Under the pieces are notes generated by a model, which was given only the letters and a program-made list of their open reading frames with translations, made no database searches and was not told where the DNA came from. From Anaerolinea thermolimosa (GTDB lineage Bacteria > Chloroflexota > Anaerolineae > Anaerolineales > Anaerolineaceae): a DNA stretch of 64,000 nt. Positions 8,106 to 15,616 of this stretch are shown here, piece after piece; within the stretch, counting starts at the first letter, position 1; each line of letters opens with the position of its first letter. The translations under genes were made by a program, and so were the position numbers. Where the stretch lies: the NCBI RefSeq assembly GCF_001050195.2, contig NZ_DF967965.1, positions 1,971,480 through 2,035,479 on the forward strand. The letters run 5' to 3'.

Positions 8106-9119
8106 CTAATAGTGAAGATCTGATTGTCCTCCCACACGTTTCCGGAAAATCCAGTATGACCAGGCCTGATAAGCCAGTACAATGGGTACGAATATCAGAG
8201 CCACAATAGACATAACCCGCAGTGTATATGGGCCAGAGGAAGCGTTATAAATGGTCAGGCTATACGCGTTGTCAAGGCTCGAAACAAGCACCCGCGGGTA
8301 GAGCACCATGAAAATCGTCGTCACGGCAAAGACAATCGCCAGAGACGTCAGGAAAAAAGCCCAACCGCTTCGCCTGGTATAGATCAAGTACCCTGCCGCT
8401 AGCAGAGCAACCCCTGCTCCTACTGGTATTGGCCCGGGGTTAATTCCCAATTGTCGCAGGATATCGGTCAGAAAATACATCCCCACCGTATACAATACCA
8501 TCGTGACCACCGCTGCTGGCCAGGCTTTCCAGGCGGCATCCTCGGCTGCTTTACGCAGAGCGCCATCGGTCTTCAGGCTCAAGAAAATCGCTCCATGTAA
8601 GGTGAACCCTGCAACCGCCACCAAACCACCTAAAAGAGCAAACGGGTTGAGCAAGTTCCAGAATCCACCCACATACGTCATCGTTTCGTCGATGGGCACC
8701 CCGCGGATGAAATTGGTGAAGGCTACTCCAAACAGGAATGCTGGAATCAGGCTTCCAAAGAAGATAGCCCAATCCCACAGGCTGCGCCATCGCGGATGAT
8801 CATCCTTGCTCCGAAATTCGAAAGCCACTCCCCGAACGATCAGCGCCAGCAAAATCAAGAACAGAGGCAGGTAAAAGCCGCTGAACAGCGTTGCATACCA
8901 GTGTGGGAAAGCCGCAAAAGTAGCCCCACCGGCGGTGATTAACCATACTTCATTGCCATCCCAGTGAGGGCCAATGGTATTGATCATCATCCGTCGTGTT
9001 TGGTCATCCTTCCCGAGCACCGGTAAAAGAATGCCCACCCCCATATCAAACCCCTCCAGCACAAAGAAACCGATATACAACACCGCAATTAAAATAAACC
9101 ACAATGTATTCAGATCCAT
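8106..9119 (-). CDS. cydB: Cytochrome bd ubiquinol oxidase subunit II
   Basis: A 337-residue multi-pass membrane protein with CydB hallmarks: LEGFDMGVGILLP in helix 1, IGPHWDGNEVWLITAGGA after it, then FPHWYATLFSGFYLPLFLIL and RGVAFEFRSKD. The family forms the second subunit of the cytochrome bd quinol oxidase, which reduces oxygen to water without pumping protons and has high oxygen affinity. It follows cydA by nine bases. I see no cydX-like small subunit gene and no cydDC heme exporter nearby. The subunit assignment is certain. The quinone used (mena- or ubiquinol) is not shown by sequence; menaquinol would fit the presumed phylum. Confidence 0.97.
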   Translation of the reverse strand: MDLNTLWFILIAVLYIGFFVLEGFDMGVGILLPVLGKDDQTRRMMINTIGPHWDGNEVWLITAGGATFAAFPHWYATLFSGFYLPLFLILLALIVRGVAFEFRSKDDHPRWRSLWDWAIFFGSLIPAFLFGVAFTNFIRGVPIDETMTYVGGFWNLLNPFALLGGLVAVAGFTLHGAIFLSLKTDGALRKAAEDAAWKAWPAAVVTMVLYTVGMYFLTDILRQLGINPGPIPVGAGVALLAAGYLIYTRRSGWAFFLTSLAIVFAVTTIFMVLYPRVLVSSLDNAYSLTIYNASSGPYTLRVMSIVALIFVPIVLAYQAWSYWIFRKRVGGQSDLHY

Positions 9120-9128
9120 GTTGGCCTC

Positions 9129-10508
9129 CTACGCCGCCGTAGATTCAGAAATGGTTGAAGCTGGTTCATTCGATCCGTCACCCGGGCCAGCTTTGGCGTA
9201 TTTCACCAGCAGGTAAACATCGGCCACCATCAGTGACCCGTAGACGAGGGTAAAAGTGATGAGTGTGGTCAGCACCATCCCTGCCGTAAGGTTGGGCGAG
9301 AAAGCATCCCGGGTTTGCATCAACCCAAACACCACCCATGGTTGCCGGCCCATCTCGGTTAAAATCCAGCCGGTCGTATTGGCCACATAAGGAAGCCCGA
9401 TTGCCAGGGGGAGATACCGGGTAAACTTAATAGAGTCGAGCGGCCTATTCCGAATGATTAAATACAATGCCAACAACATGATCCCCAGCATCAGGAACCC
9501 CGCCCCTACCATGATCCGAAACGTCCAATAGGTAGTGAACACTGAGGGCACATAGTACCCGGGCCCATACTTTTGCACATACTCTTCCTGTAAATCACGA
9601 ATCCCCTTAACCAAACCACTGGGACGGTTATAGGAGAGAATGCTCAATAAATAAGGGATTCGGATAGCGAAGCGATCCCGCAGGTTTTCCTGGTCACCCC
9701 AGGTGAACAACGAGAAAGACGCCGGATCCTCAGATTCCCACAACGCCTCAACCGAAGCCATCTTCATTGGCTGAACCTGTACCATTTGTTGGGCCTGACT
9801 ATGGCCGACGAAGATCACCAGTACAATGGAAAGCGAACCAAAAACCACAGCAAGGTTGAAAGATCGTTGGAAGAATTCCACATTTTTCTTTCGCAACAGA
9901 TGATACACGCTAATCCCAAACACAAAAAACGCCCCGGTGACAAAGCCTGAAAAAACAGTGTGCGGGAACTGCGTCCACACATATCGGTTAGCCACCAGCG
10001 CCCAGAAATCCGTCATCACGGCCCGGCCATTCTCCAGAGCATATCCGACCGGATGCTGCATGAATGAGTTGGCTATCAGAATCCATAGAGCAGAAATATT
10101 CGCCCCGATTGCCACCAACCAGATACATGCCAGGTGCAATTTCTTGGAAATTTTATCCCAGCCAAAGACCCACACCCCCAGGAAGGTTGACTCCAGGAAA
10201 AACGCCAGCAGCGCTTCGATTGCCAGGGGAGCACCGAAGATATCCCCCACATATCGCGAATATTCCGACCAGTTCATCCCGAACTGGAATTCCTGGACAA
10301 TACCGGTCACCACCCCCATAGCAAAGTTAATCAGGAAAAGGGTGCCCCAGAACTTTGCCATGGATCGATACAGTGTTTGCCCGGTTGAGACATAAATGGT
10401 CTCCATGATGGCAACCAGCACAGATAACCCCAGCGTCAGGGGTACGAAGAAAAAATGATATACCGATGTAATGGCAAACTGCCATTGCGAAAGTGTGAGA
10501 ACGTCCAT
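9129..10508 (-). CDS. cydA: Cytochrome bd ubiquinol oxidase subunit I
   Basis: A 459-residue subunit I. His18 in the SVYHFFFVPLTLGLS block is the usual axial heme b595 ligand. The second conserved His lies in QFPHTVFSGFVTG (heme b558 ligand region), and the quinol-loop end has the invariant GRQPW in ILTEMGRQPWVVFG. The length and compact loop between helices 6 and 7 fit the short Q-loop class of CydA rather than the longer E. coli type. First gene of the cydAB operon. Upstream (10509-10664) are the divergent promoters towards the SlyD-like gene. Function: oxygen reduction and quinol oxidation at the cytoplasmic membrane. Confidence 0.97.
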   Translation of the reverse strand: MDVLTLSQWQFAITSVYHFFFVPLTLGLSVLVAIMETIYVSTGQTLYRSMAKFWGTLFLINFAMGVVTGIVQEFQFGMNWSEYSRYVGDIFGAPLAIEALLAFFLESTFLGVWVFGWDKISKKLHLACIWLVAIGANISALWILIANSFMQHPVGYALENGRAVMTDFWALVANRYVWTQFPHTVFSGFVTGAFFVFGISVYHLLRKKNVEFFQRSFNLAVVFGSLSIVLVIFVGHSQAQQMVQVQPMKMASVEALWESEDPASFSLFTWGDQENLRDRFAIRIPYLLSILSYNRPSGLVKGIRDLQEEYVQKYGPGYYVPSVFTTYWTFRIMVGAGFLMLGIMLLALYLIIRNRPLDSIKFTRYLPLAIGLPYVANTTGWILTEMGRQPWVVFGLMQTRDAFSPNLTAGMVLTTLITFTLVYGSLMVADVYLLVKYAKAGPGDGSNEPASTISESTAA

Positions 10509-10648
10509 TGAAGGCTCCTGGTGAAAAGATAAAACAGCTTTGGAGTATTTCGCCTGACGATGTCAATTTTATTACAAGTCTAAAATTACCCTTCTGCCCG
10601 ATCTATTGTTTTTTATCACCTGAAAAAACGAAGATTGTCATGATAGTA

Positions 10649-10657
10649 TGATATAAT
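10649..10657 (+). promoter_or_regulatory. Extended -10 promoter for the SlyD-like gene
   Basis: TGATATAAT is a perfect extended -10 element; no good -35 is seen 17 bases upstream. Transcription would start near 10664. This rules out the in-frame TTG at 10665 as the real start and favours the ATG at 10704. Confidence 0.6.
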
Positions 10658-10703
10658 CCCTTCGTTGTTCGGATTGAGTAATAAGTTAAGGAAAGTAAAA
10701 TCA

Positions 10704-11270
10704 ATGGATAAAAGCACAAAGCCCACAGTTGTGGCAGACGACGTGGTAGTCAGCATGGACTACACCCTGACGGTAGACGGCGAAGTGGTCGACACCACTC
10801 AGGGAGACGAACCTATTCAGTTCATCCAGGGACATGATAACATCATTCCCGGCCTGGAACGCGAGCTTTACGGTATGGCTGTAGGCCATTCGAAAAAGGT
10901 TCGCGTGGCTGCCCGGGATGCGTATGGTGAAATTGACCCCGATGCGATCATCGAAGTGCCCCGCGACGAAATCCCCAAAGAGATTCCCCTTAAACTTGGC
11001 GTTGAATTAACCGTCACCGATGAGAACGGGGATTTGATGGAAGCCAGAATTGTATCCCTCAGCAAGGATACGGTTCAACTTGATTTCAACCATCCTCTCG
11101 CAGGCAAGGATCTCGAATTTGACGTCACCATCACCGATCTGCGCCAGGCCAATGAAGAAGAACTGGAGCATGGCCATGTTCACTCCGATGACGAGGAAGA
11201 GGACATGGACGATGAGGAATTTGAATTCTTCATCGATGAAGAAGACGAAGACGATTCTCCTGAGAAATAA
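10704..11270 (+). CDS. SlyD-like FKBP-type peptidyl-prolyl cis-trans isomerase
   Basis: A 188-residue FKBP with the SlyD layout. The FKBP strands are VSMDYTLTVDGEVVD and PIQFIQGHDNIIPGLERELY. The inserted IF chaperone domain follows, and the fold closes with FNHPLAGKDLEFDVTI, typical of SlyD. The C-terminal tail is strongly acidic (DDEEEDMDDEEFEFF) after a short HGHVHSD, where E. coli SlyD has a metal-binding His/Cys tail. The start is set at the ATG at 10704, which has AAGGAAAG upstream; the longer reading from TTG 10665 would begin at the predicted transcription start. The enzyme catalyses proline isomerisation and assists folding in the cytoplasm. It is monocistronic, followed by a long hairpin. 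Confidence 0.93.
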   Translation: MDKSTKPTVVADDVVVSMDYTLTVDGEVVDTTQGDEPIQFIQGHDNIIPGLERELYGMAVGHSKKVRVAARDAYGEIDPDAIIEVPRDEIPKEIPLKLGVELTVTDENGDLMEARIVSLSKDTVQLDFNHPLAGKDLEFDVTITDLRQANEEELEHGHVHSDDEEEDMDDEEFEFFIDEEDEDDSPEK

Positions 11271-11294
11271 ACAGGTTCGTTCCTCCGTTTAACC

Positions 11295-11336
11295 TAACTG
11301 GAGAGCTCAGCCCCTGATGGCTGAGCTCTCCAGTTA
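11295..11336. terminator. Bidirectional hairpin terminator between convergent genes
   Basis: An 18-bp perfect stem: arms 11295-11312 and 11319-11336, loop cctgat. It lies between the SlyD-like gene (plus) and the MFS gene (minus), which converge here. The T tract is weak on both sides. Confidence 0.8.
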
Positions 11337-11365
11337 ACGGTTTACTTCGAGTAAATAACAGCCAT

Positions 11366-12604
11366 CTACGAGGGCTTCCACGCAGCAAAGAGCACCGCCG
11401 CCAGCAGAGCCATACTCGCTCCAAACAGGAAGGGCGCCGAGGCACCGAAACCCTGCCACCCCCCTACACCCTGCCACAAAATGCCAGCGATGAGGGAAGC
11501 AGGAAAATCTAAAATTCCCAGAACGGCATTATAGGTGCCGTACGCCGTACCGCGCAAATTCTCCGGCACCAGATCGGCCACCATGGCCTTGGTCGTTCCA
11601 TACGTCAGGGCATAATACACCCCGTAGGCAAGGTAAAACACAACAATATGCCAGGCATTGCGTGCCAGGGCAAAACCCAGGTAAATGATCCCATAAACCA
11701 ACCAACCACCGATAATCATCCGGCGGCGCCCGATCTTATCCGACAGCCCCCCCGCTGGAGCTGAGAGTACTGCATAGATCAGGTTAAACGCCGCCAGCAT
11801 AGCCAGAATCCCAACCACATTTAAACCACGCTCCTGGGCCCGCAATGTCAGGAAAGCATCCGATGAATTACCGAGGTCAAAAATCCCCACGATGATCATA
11901 AAGATCATGAAGGGTTTCCCAAGTGACCGGAAAGCAAACCGGGGCATTTCATGACCATCAGCCACAGGCACATCCTTTGCCCCAAGGATTAATGCCAGAA
12001 CGGCCAAAAACCCGGGCACCAGGCTGATCAGCACGACCGTACGGAAGGTACTCGCCCCCAATTCAACCCGGCTCGACTGAGCCATCCATACAATCACCAA
12101 TGAAATTAACAAACCCAGCATCGCTCCGGCGGTATCTGCCGCCCGATGGAGACCAAAAGCAAGACCCCGTACCTCAGATTTCACCGAATCCGCTACCAGG
12201 GCGTCTCGGGGCGCAGTGCGAACCCCCTTACCCACCCGATCGATCCAGCGAACCGCGGCCACCGTTGCCCATGAGTTGGCAAAATAAAAAAAGGGTTTAG
12301 CCAGAGCCGATAATCCATACCCGGCCACCGCAATCCATTTGCGGCTTCTCAGCTTATCTGATAACCACCCAGAAAAAAGCTTCAACAGACTGGATGTGGC
12401 TTCCGCAATTCCCTCAATGATTCCGATAATATTGGTCTTTACCCCCAGAACATTGGAGAGAAACAACGGAAGAATGTTGATGACCATTTCACTGGAAATA
12501 TCCATTAAGAAACTGGTCACACTCACAGCCCAAACATTACGTGGCAAATTACGCACCCCTCCCAATAGTCCACGGGAGGGAACTTTTTTCGCCATCTCGT
12601 CCAT
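11366..12604 (-). CDS. Major facilitator superfamily transporter
   Basis: A 412-residue MFS protein with about twelve hydrophobic helices. The N-half carries FLMDISSEMVINILPLFLS and GWLSDKLRSRKW (the helix 2-3 loop signature), then RVGKGVRTAPRDALVADSV. The C-half has the second loop signature GLSDKIGRRRM. The RVGKG-RTAPRDAL block is common in a poorly characterised MFS group annotated as general efflux or sugar-phosphate-like permeases; no substrate can be named. The start is placed at the ATG at 12604, preceded by GGAGG with five bases of spacing. A TTG at 12661 would extend the frame by 19 polar residues but has poorer support. It faces away from the DUF4395 operon across a 347-base gap. 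Confidence 0.88.
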   Translation of the reverse strand: MDEMAKKVPSRGLLGGVRNLPRNVWAVSVTSFLMDISSEMVINILPLFLSNVLGVKTNIIGIIEGIAEATSSLLKLFSGWLSDKLRSRKWIAVAGYGLSALAKPFFYFANSWATVAAVRWIDRVGKGVRTAPRDALVADSVKSEVRGLAFGLHRAADTAGAMLGLLISLVIVWMAQSSRVELGASTFRTVVLISLVPGFLAVLALILGAKDVPVADGHEMPRFAFRSLGKPFMIFMIIVGIFDLGNSSDAFLTLRAQERGLNVVGILAMLAAFNLIYAVLSAPAGGLSDKIGRRRMIIGGWLVYGIIYLGFALARNAWHIVVFYLAYGVYYALTYGTTKAMVADLVPENLRGTAYGTYNAVLGILDFPASLIAGILWQGVGGWQGFGASAPFLFGASMALLAAVLFAAWKPS

Positions 12605-12721
12605 GCCATCCTCCGCGCGAAAAGAATAAAAATTATTGTACTCCCCTTCCTGGAAGTTCAATAGAGCTTACCTACCGCTATTATCTCTTCTTCCACTACA
12701 AAGAAAAACCGGCAGAAAACC

Positions 12722-12749
12722 TTGACAACAACACAAACAAGAGTATTAT
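12722..12749 (+). promoter_or_regulatory. Sigma-70-like promoter driving the structured leader
   Basis: TTGACA (12722-12727), 16-base spacer, TATTAT (12744-12749). This is the only strong promoter in the 12605-12951 gap and points to the DUF4395 operon. Transcription would start near 12756, giving a leader of about 195 bases before the first start codon. Confidence 0.7.
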
Positions 12750-12755
12750 TATCCA

Positions 12756-12951
12756 AATACTATGGATCAAGTCATGGAACGAATTCCTTGCATGTGTTGT
12801 TTCCGGCGGAGACTGAAACCGCCGCCGGTATAAAAATCCGACGATTGCTCAAAACGGGCGGTTGCAGTCTCTGCACATTGCGGAACAGCAACTGCCCGTT
12901 TTTTTTTCGTAGAAGTGCATTAGCCGGTTTTTCACCCAACGGAGGATCTGT
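12756..12951 (+). ncRNA. Candidate attenuator or riboswitch-like leader of the DUF4395-thioredoxin operon
   Basis: The leader contains a 7-bp hairpin (12803-12809 with 12822-12828) and a 15-pair terminator stem (12851-12865 with 12888-12902, one G-T pair). The 22-base terminator loop holds a stretch (12865-12874) that can pair over ten positions with 12806-12815, which form part of the first hairpin. After the terminator comes GGAGG at 12941-12945 and the ATG at 12952. No plus-strand gene lies upstream, so the terminator belongs to this leader or to a stand-alone small RNA. I do not recognise a known riboswitch class. The pairings were checked by hand; the regulatory role is inferred. Confidence 0.6.
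12851..12907 (+). terminator. Intrinsic terminator inside the leader
   Basis: Stem aaaacgggcggttgc with gcaactgcccgtttt, followed directly by further Ts (nine in a row, 12899-12907). It sits 45 bases before the DUF4395 start codon, so full termination would silence the operon. Confidence 0.85.
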
Positions 12952-13443
12952 ATGACTTCTCTGGTTCCCATGGATCATTCTTCAATTAAGACCAATCAGG
13001 CACTGGTCATGCTCCTTCCAACCCTCGCGTTTATCTTCGACTGGCCCTGGCTGGTCGCCTTAACATCTGCGGTTATGTTGATTGGCTCATTTTTTCTGAA
13101 GCGACCTGGTTTCAGCTTCTTATATACAAAGCTGCTTCAACCTGTACATCTTGTAAAACCCAACGTACTCCTCGACCATCGAGAGCCTCACCTCTTTGCA
13201 CAGGGAATGGGCGGAGTATGCCTGGCGCTCTCTGCCCTGGGTTTGGCATTTGGGCTGGTATGGCCGGGCTGGTTGTTAAGCTGGATCGTGGTAGGACTGG
13301 CAGCCTTAAACTTTTTTGGCGGGTTTTGCGCCGGTTGTGCCATTTATTACTGGCTGAACCGTTTGCACGTCCCCGGTTTTACTCAGTCTCCACCCCCTGA
13401 TACTCCCCCAGGTATGCGCCCCAGGAGTTCTGCCCATGAATGA
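12952..13443 (+). CDS. DUF4395 membrane protein
   Basis: A 163-residue protein with about four hydrophobic helices. The DUF4395 signs are the N-terminal DHSSIKTNQAL block, PGFSFLYTKLLQPVHLVKPN with the conserved Pro and Asn, and a last helix ending GGFCAGCAIYYWLNR, where two cysteines (CAGC) sit at the membrane edge. Family members are often found beside thioredoxin- or rhodanese-like proteins and are thought to act in thiol or sulfur chemistry, but no reaction is proven. It has GGAGG seven bases before the ATG. It overlaps the following thioredoxin gene by eight bases, so the two are coupled. Expression is probably governed by the terminator-bearing leader upstream. Confidence 0.85.
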   Translation: MTSLVPMDHSSIKTNQALVMLLPTLAFIFDWPWLVALTSAVMLIGSFFLKRPGFSFLYTKLLQPVHLVKPNVLLDHREPHLFAQGMGGVCLALSALGLAFGLVWPGWLLSWIVVGLAALNFFGGFCAGCAIYYWLNRLHVPGFTQSPPPDTPPGMRPRSSAHE

Positions 13444-13846
13444 ACCCCTTTTAACGCGCCTGCTCTGGAGTCTGGTGATCATCGCAGGAGCTTATCTTTT
13501 GTTGCGCCTAATCCGGTGGTGGATGCTTAACCGCGTTCAGAACACCACTCATCATTCCCCCGCCATTGAACCAGGTCGCCCTACCGTGATTTACTTCACC
13601 ACTCCAGATTGTGCCCCCTGCAAAACAGTTCAACGACCTGCCCTGCAAAAAGCCTTAAGCCAGCTGGGGGAAGCATGTCAACTCATTGAGGTGAATGCCT
13701 ACGAGAAGCCCGATCTGGCGCGGCAGTGGGGTGTGTTGAGCATTCCCACCACCTTTATCCTCGATTCCACCGGTAAGCCCCGGCACGTTAATTACGGAGT
13801 AACACCGGCCGAAAAGCTGGTTCGACAACTCAAAGCACTTTTATGA
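13436..13846 (+). CDS. Membrane-anchored thioredoxin-family protein
   Basis: A 136-residue protein: an N-terminal hydrophobic helix (residues ~8-25), then a thioredoxin domain with VIYFTTPDCAPCKTVQRPAL. The CAPC redox pair replaces the common CGPC. The cis-Pro loop is WGVLSIPTTFILDSTG, and YGVTPAEKLVRQL ends the fold. It should reduce or oxidise dithiols at the membrane, facing either side depending on the topology of the anchor. It overlaps the DUF4395 gene, whose CAGC motif might be its partner (inference). The single operon promoter and leader lie at 12722-12951. Confidence 0.9.
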   Translation: MNEPLLTRLLWSLVIIAGAYLLLRLIRWWMLNRVQNTTHHSPAIEPGRPTVIYFTTPDCAPCKTVQRPALQKALSQLGEACQLIEVNAYEKPDLARQWGVLSIPTTFILDSTGKPRHVNYGVTPAEKLVRQLKALL

Positions 13847-13902
13847 AGCCCTTCCAGGTAAAAGCATACAACTTTCCAGGTACGCCTCCGTATACTTCTA
13901 TA

Positions 13903-13934
13903 GATCATCCACCATTCTGATTTACTGGATGATC
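13903..13934 (+). promoter_or_regulatory. 5' UTR hairpin before the small glycine-rich membrane protein
   Basis: gatcatcca (13903-13911) pairs with tggatgatc (13926-13934), a 9-bp perfect stem ending two bases before the ribosome binding site GGAGG (13937-13941). A TATACT -10 box at 13891-13896 would start transcription at about the first base of the stem. It may stabilise the mRNA or gate translation. Confidence 0.5.
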
Positions 13935-13946
13935 CTGGAGGAAACC

Positions 13947-14129
13947 ATGGGTTTGCTTGAATTTATCTTCAATTTGGTGGGTGGCATTATCGGCCTGGCC
14001 TTTGGACTGGTAGGCGGAGTACTGGGATTGGTTGTGGGCATTATCGGGCTGGTCATTGCCCTGGTGATCGGGGTACTTTTACTGATTCTGCTCGGCCCCA
14101 TCATCCTGCTTCTGGTGCTCATTTTTTAA
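13947..14129 (+). CDS. Small glycine-rich hydrophobic membrane protein
   Basis: A 60-residue protein that is nearly all membrane: FNLVGGIIGLAFGLVGGVL, then a run of Val, Ile, Leu with Gly every three or four residues, and a very hydrophobic C-terminus. The GxxxG-like spacing suggests helices that pack tightly or oligomerise. The start is the ATG at 13947, with GGAGG five bases upstream; the ATG at 13929 lies ahead of that site and is unlikely. No family is recognised. It has its own candidate promoter and a 5' hairpin, and ends six bases before the convergent GNAT gene. It could be a stress-type membrane peptide, but nothing in the sequence proves this. Confidence 0.7.
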   Translation: MGLLEFIFNLVGGIIGLAFGLVGGVLGLVVGIIGLVIALVIGVLLLILLGPIILLLVLIF

Positions 14130-14135
14130 GTAAAC

Positions 14136-14924
14136 TCATTCGCCCAGCAATCGAATGACCCACCAGATATGGTTACCTGAAAAGCCACATCGCCGATAAA
14201 GGTGCTCGGCATCCGATGGGTTATCAGCCCCTCCCGATACCGTCACCAGTTGTGCTTTTCCTTGAATCAACATCAGGAGGTAACTGATTAACGCTCGAGC
14301 TACCCCCCTGCCACGATATTCCGGGATCACCTGGATCCATTCCAGAGAAGCCTCCCTTCTCACAGGGTCAAAATCGGCAATTCCCAAACCCGCGGGTTGA
14401 TCGGTAAGCCGATCAATGACCCATACCCACAACTCAGGCGTGAACACTGGCTGCCGGGTCCATCGCAGCACTTCCTCATACGATGGATGAAGATGAGGAT
14501 AACACCGGCCAATCACCTCGGTAGCCAGGAGAACATCTGCGGGGACTCGAACCGGTGCAAAGGCAAACTCCCCGGGTAAGGGATAAACCGGAAAAGATTC
14601 CCCCAGCTGGAGGCGAAAATATCTTTGAATGGAATATTGAGAGGAACGCGGAAATTGAGCCGCATACTGGCTGTACACCACCGCGAATTTAGGAGACTTC
14701 CAAAATGCTTCAGGGGCATCGGGTCGCCATTCCCCTGTGCGGTCCCAGTACACCTGATACCCGGATTCATTCCAGGCTTCCAGGTGATCTACTGAGCCAT
14801 CTCCCCTCACCCGGCAGGAATAAAACACACCGCCGAGCATGGACTCTGCTTTCCAAAAAGGAACGAGAAGCACCCTGCATGGATCGTAGAAATAGACCTT
14901 TTCCAGCGCTTTTAAAAATTCCAT
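14136..14924 (-). CDS. GNAT-family N-acetyltransferase
   Basis: A 262-residue protein. The C-terminal third is a GNAT domain: LWVWVIDRLTDQPAGLGIAD, then LEWIQVIPEYRGRGVARALI with the acetyl-CoA pyrophosphate loop (Q/RxxGxG/A as RGRGVA), and a final YRRCGFSGNHIWWVIR. The N-terminal half (to about residue 150) is not a standard acetyltransferase and may be a second, degenerate GNAT-like lobe. It transfers an acetyl group from acetyl-CoA to an unknown amine. It converges with the small membrane protein and is transcribed alone. Confidence 0.85.
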   Translation of the reverse strand: MEFLKALEKVYFYDPCRVLLVPFWKAESMLGGVFYSCRVRGDGSVDHLEAWNESGYQVYWDRTGEWRPDAPEAFWKSPKFAVVYSQYAAQFPRSSQYSIQRYFRLQLGESFPVYPLPGEFAFAPVRVPADVLLATEVIGRCYPHLHPSYEEVLRWTRQPVFTPELWVWVIDRLTDQPAGLGIADFDPVRREASLEWIQVIPEYRGRGVARALISYLLMLIQGKAQLVTVSGGADNPSDAEHLYRRCGFSGNHIWWVIRLLGE

Positions 14925-15047
14925 CCTCTGAATCTCAAAACGAACCGTTGTATCCTGGGTTAATCATATCGCAGGAGTTGCCAGAATGGAAAACTTCCCG
15001 GTAACCCTGCTATGTTACAATCAATGATCATCTGCATGGAGGAATTT

Positions 15048-15608
15048 ATGCCACAGGAACGCACCCGTAAAATCGTCGTCACTGGCATCATGGGAGCTAT
15101 TGCCATCTTTTTAGGATTAACCCGCTGGGGATTTATTCCCTGGGTTGCGGGAGCCTCACTCACGATCATGCACGTACCCGTTATTATCGGTGCCATTCTC
15201 GAGGGACCGGTTGTAGGCTTGTTGATTGGTCTGATTTTCGGGCTATTCAGCCTGATTCAGGCCGCCGTTGCTCCCAACGGCCCGGTGGACATCTGGTTTA
15301 CCAACCCGTTACTCTCTGTTTTACCTCGCCTTTTTATCGGACCGCTGGCCTGGCTTGTATGGCGTGCATTGCGACAATGGCCGGTCATTGGGTTAATCAT
15401 TGCCGGGATCGCCGGCAGCCTGACCAACACCGTCCTTGTACTTGGAATGATAGGCGTACTGGGGTTTCTCCCGTGGGCAGCACTTGCGCCGATCGTGGTT
15501 GCCAACGGTCTCCCTGAGGCCGGTTTATCTGCTCTGCTCGTTCTGATCGTTGTGGCCGCCTGGATGCGCATTCGGGTTGGGGCAAAACGGGGAGCCTCTC
15601 TGGAGTAA
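15048..15608 (+). CDS. ECF transporter substrate-binding (S) component
   Basis: A 186-residue integral membrane protein with about six helices in the S-component pattern: TGIMGAIAIFLGLTRWGFIP, LTIMHVPVIIGAILEGPVVG and GLIFGLFSLIQAA, with an RLFIGPLAWLVWR block later. The LTRWGFIP and HVPVIIGAI phrases are typical of the uncharacterised COG4684-like S subunits. It captures a vitamin or similar small molecule and works with the EcfT and EcfAA proteins encoded convergently at 15617-18176. The substrate is not readable from sequence. The start is the ATG at 15048 with GGAGG five bases before; the longer frame from 15012 lacks support. It ends eight bases from the convergent ecfT stop. Confidence 0.9.
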   Translation: MPQERTRKIVVTGIMGAIAIFLGLTRWGFIPWVAGASLTIMHVPVIIGAILEGPVVGLLIGLIFGLFSLIQAAVAPNGPVDIWFTNPLLSVLPRLFIGPLAWLVWRALRQWPVIGLIIAGIAGSLTNTVLVLGMIGVLGFLPWAALAPIVVANGLPEAGLSALLVLIVVAAWMRIRVGAKRGASLE

Positions 15609-15616
15609 AACCGCAC

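Noticed and set aside
10665-10703. TTG at 10665 as the start of the SlyD-like gene
   Set aside because: The extended -10 at 10649-10657 places the transcript start at about this position, and the ATG at 10704 has a ribosome site.
12605-12661. TTG at 12661 as the start of the MFS gene
   Set aside because: The ATG at 12604 has GGAGG at good spacing, and the extra residues are polar and unlike an MFS N-terminus.
12803-12900. Resemblance of the leader to a cobalamin riboswitch (CCGGT, AAAATCCG and GCAACTG words)
   Set aside because: The words are present but their order and spacing do not form the B12 box and core; the genes downstream are not cobalamin-related.
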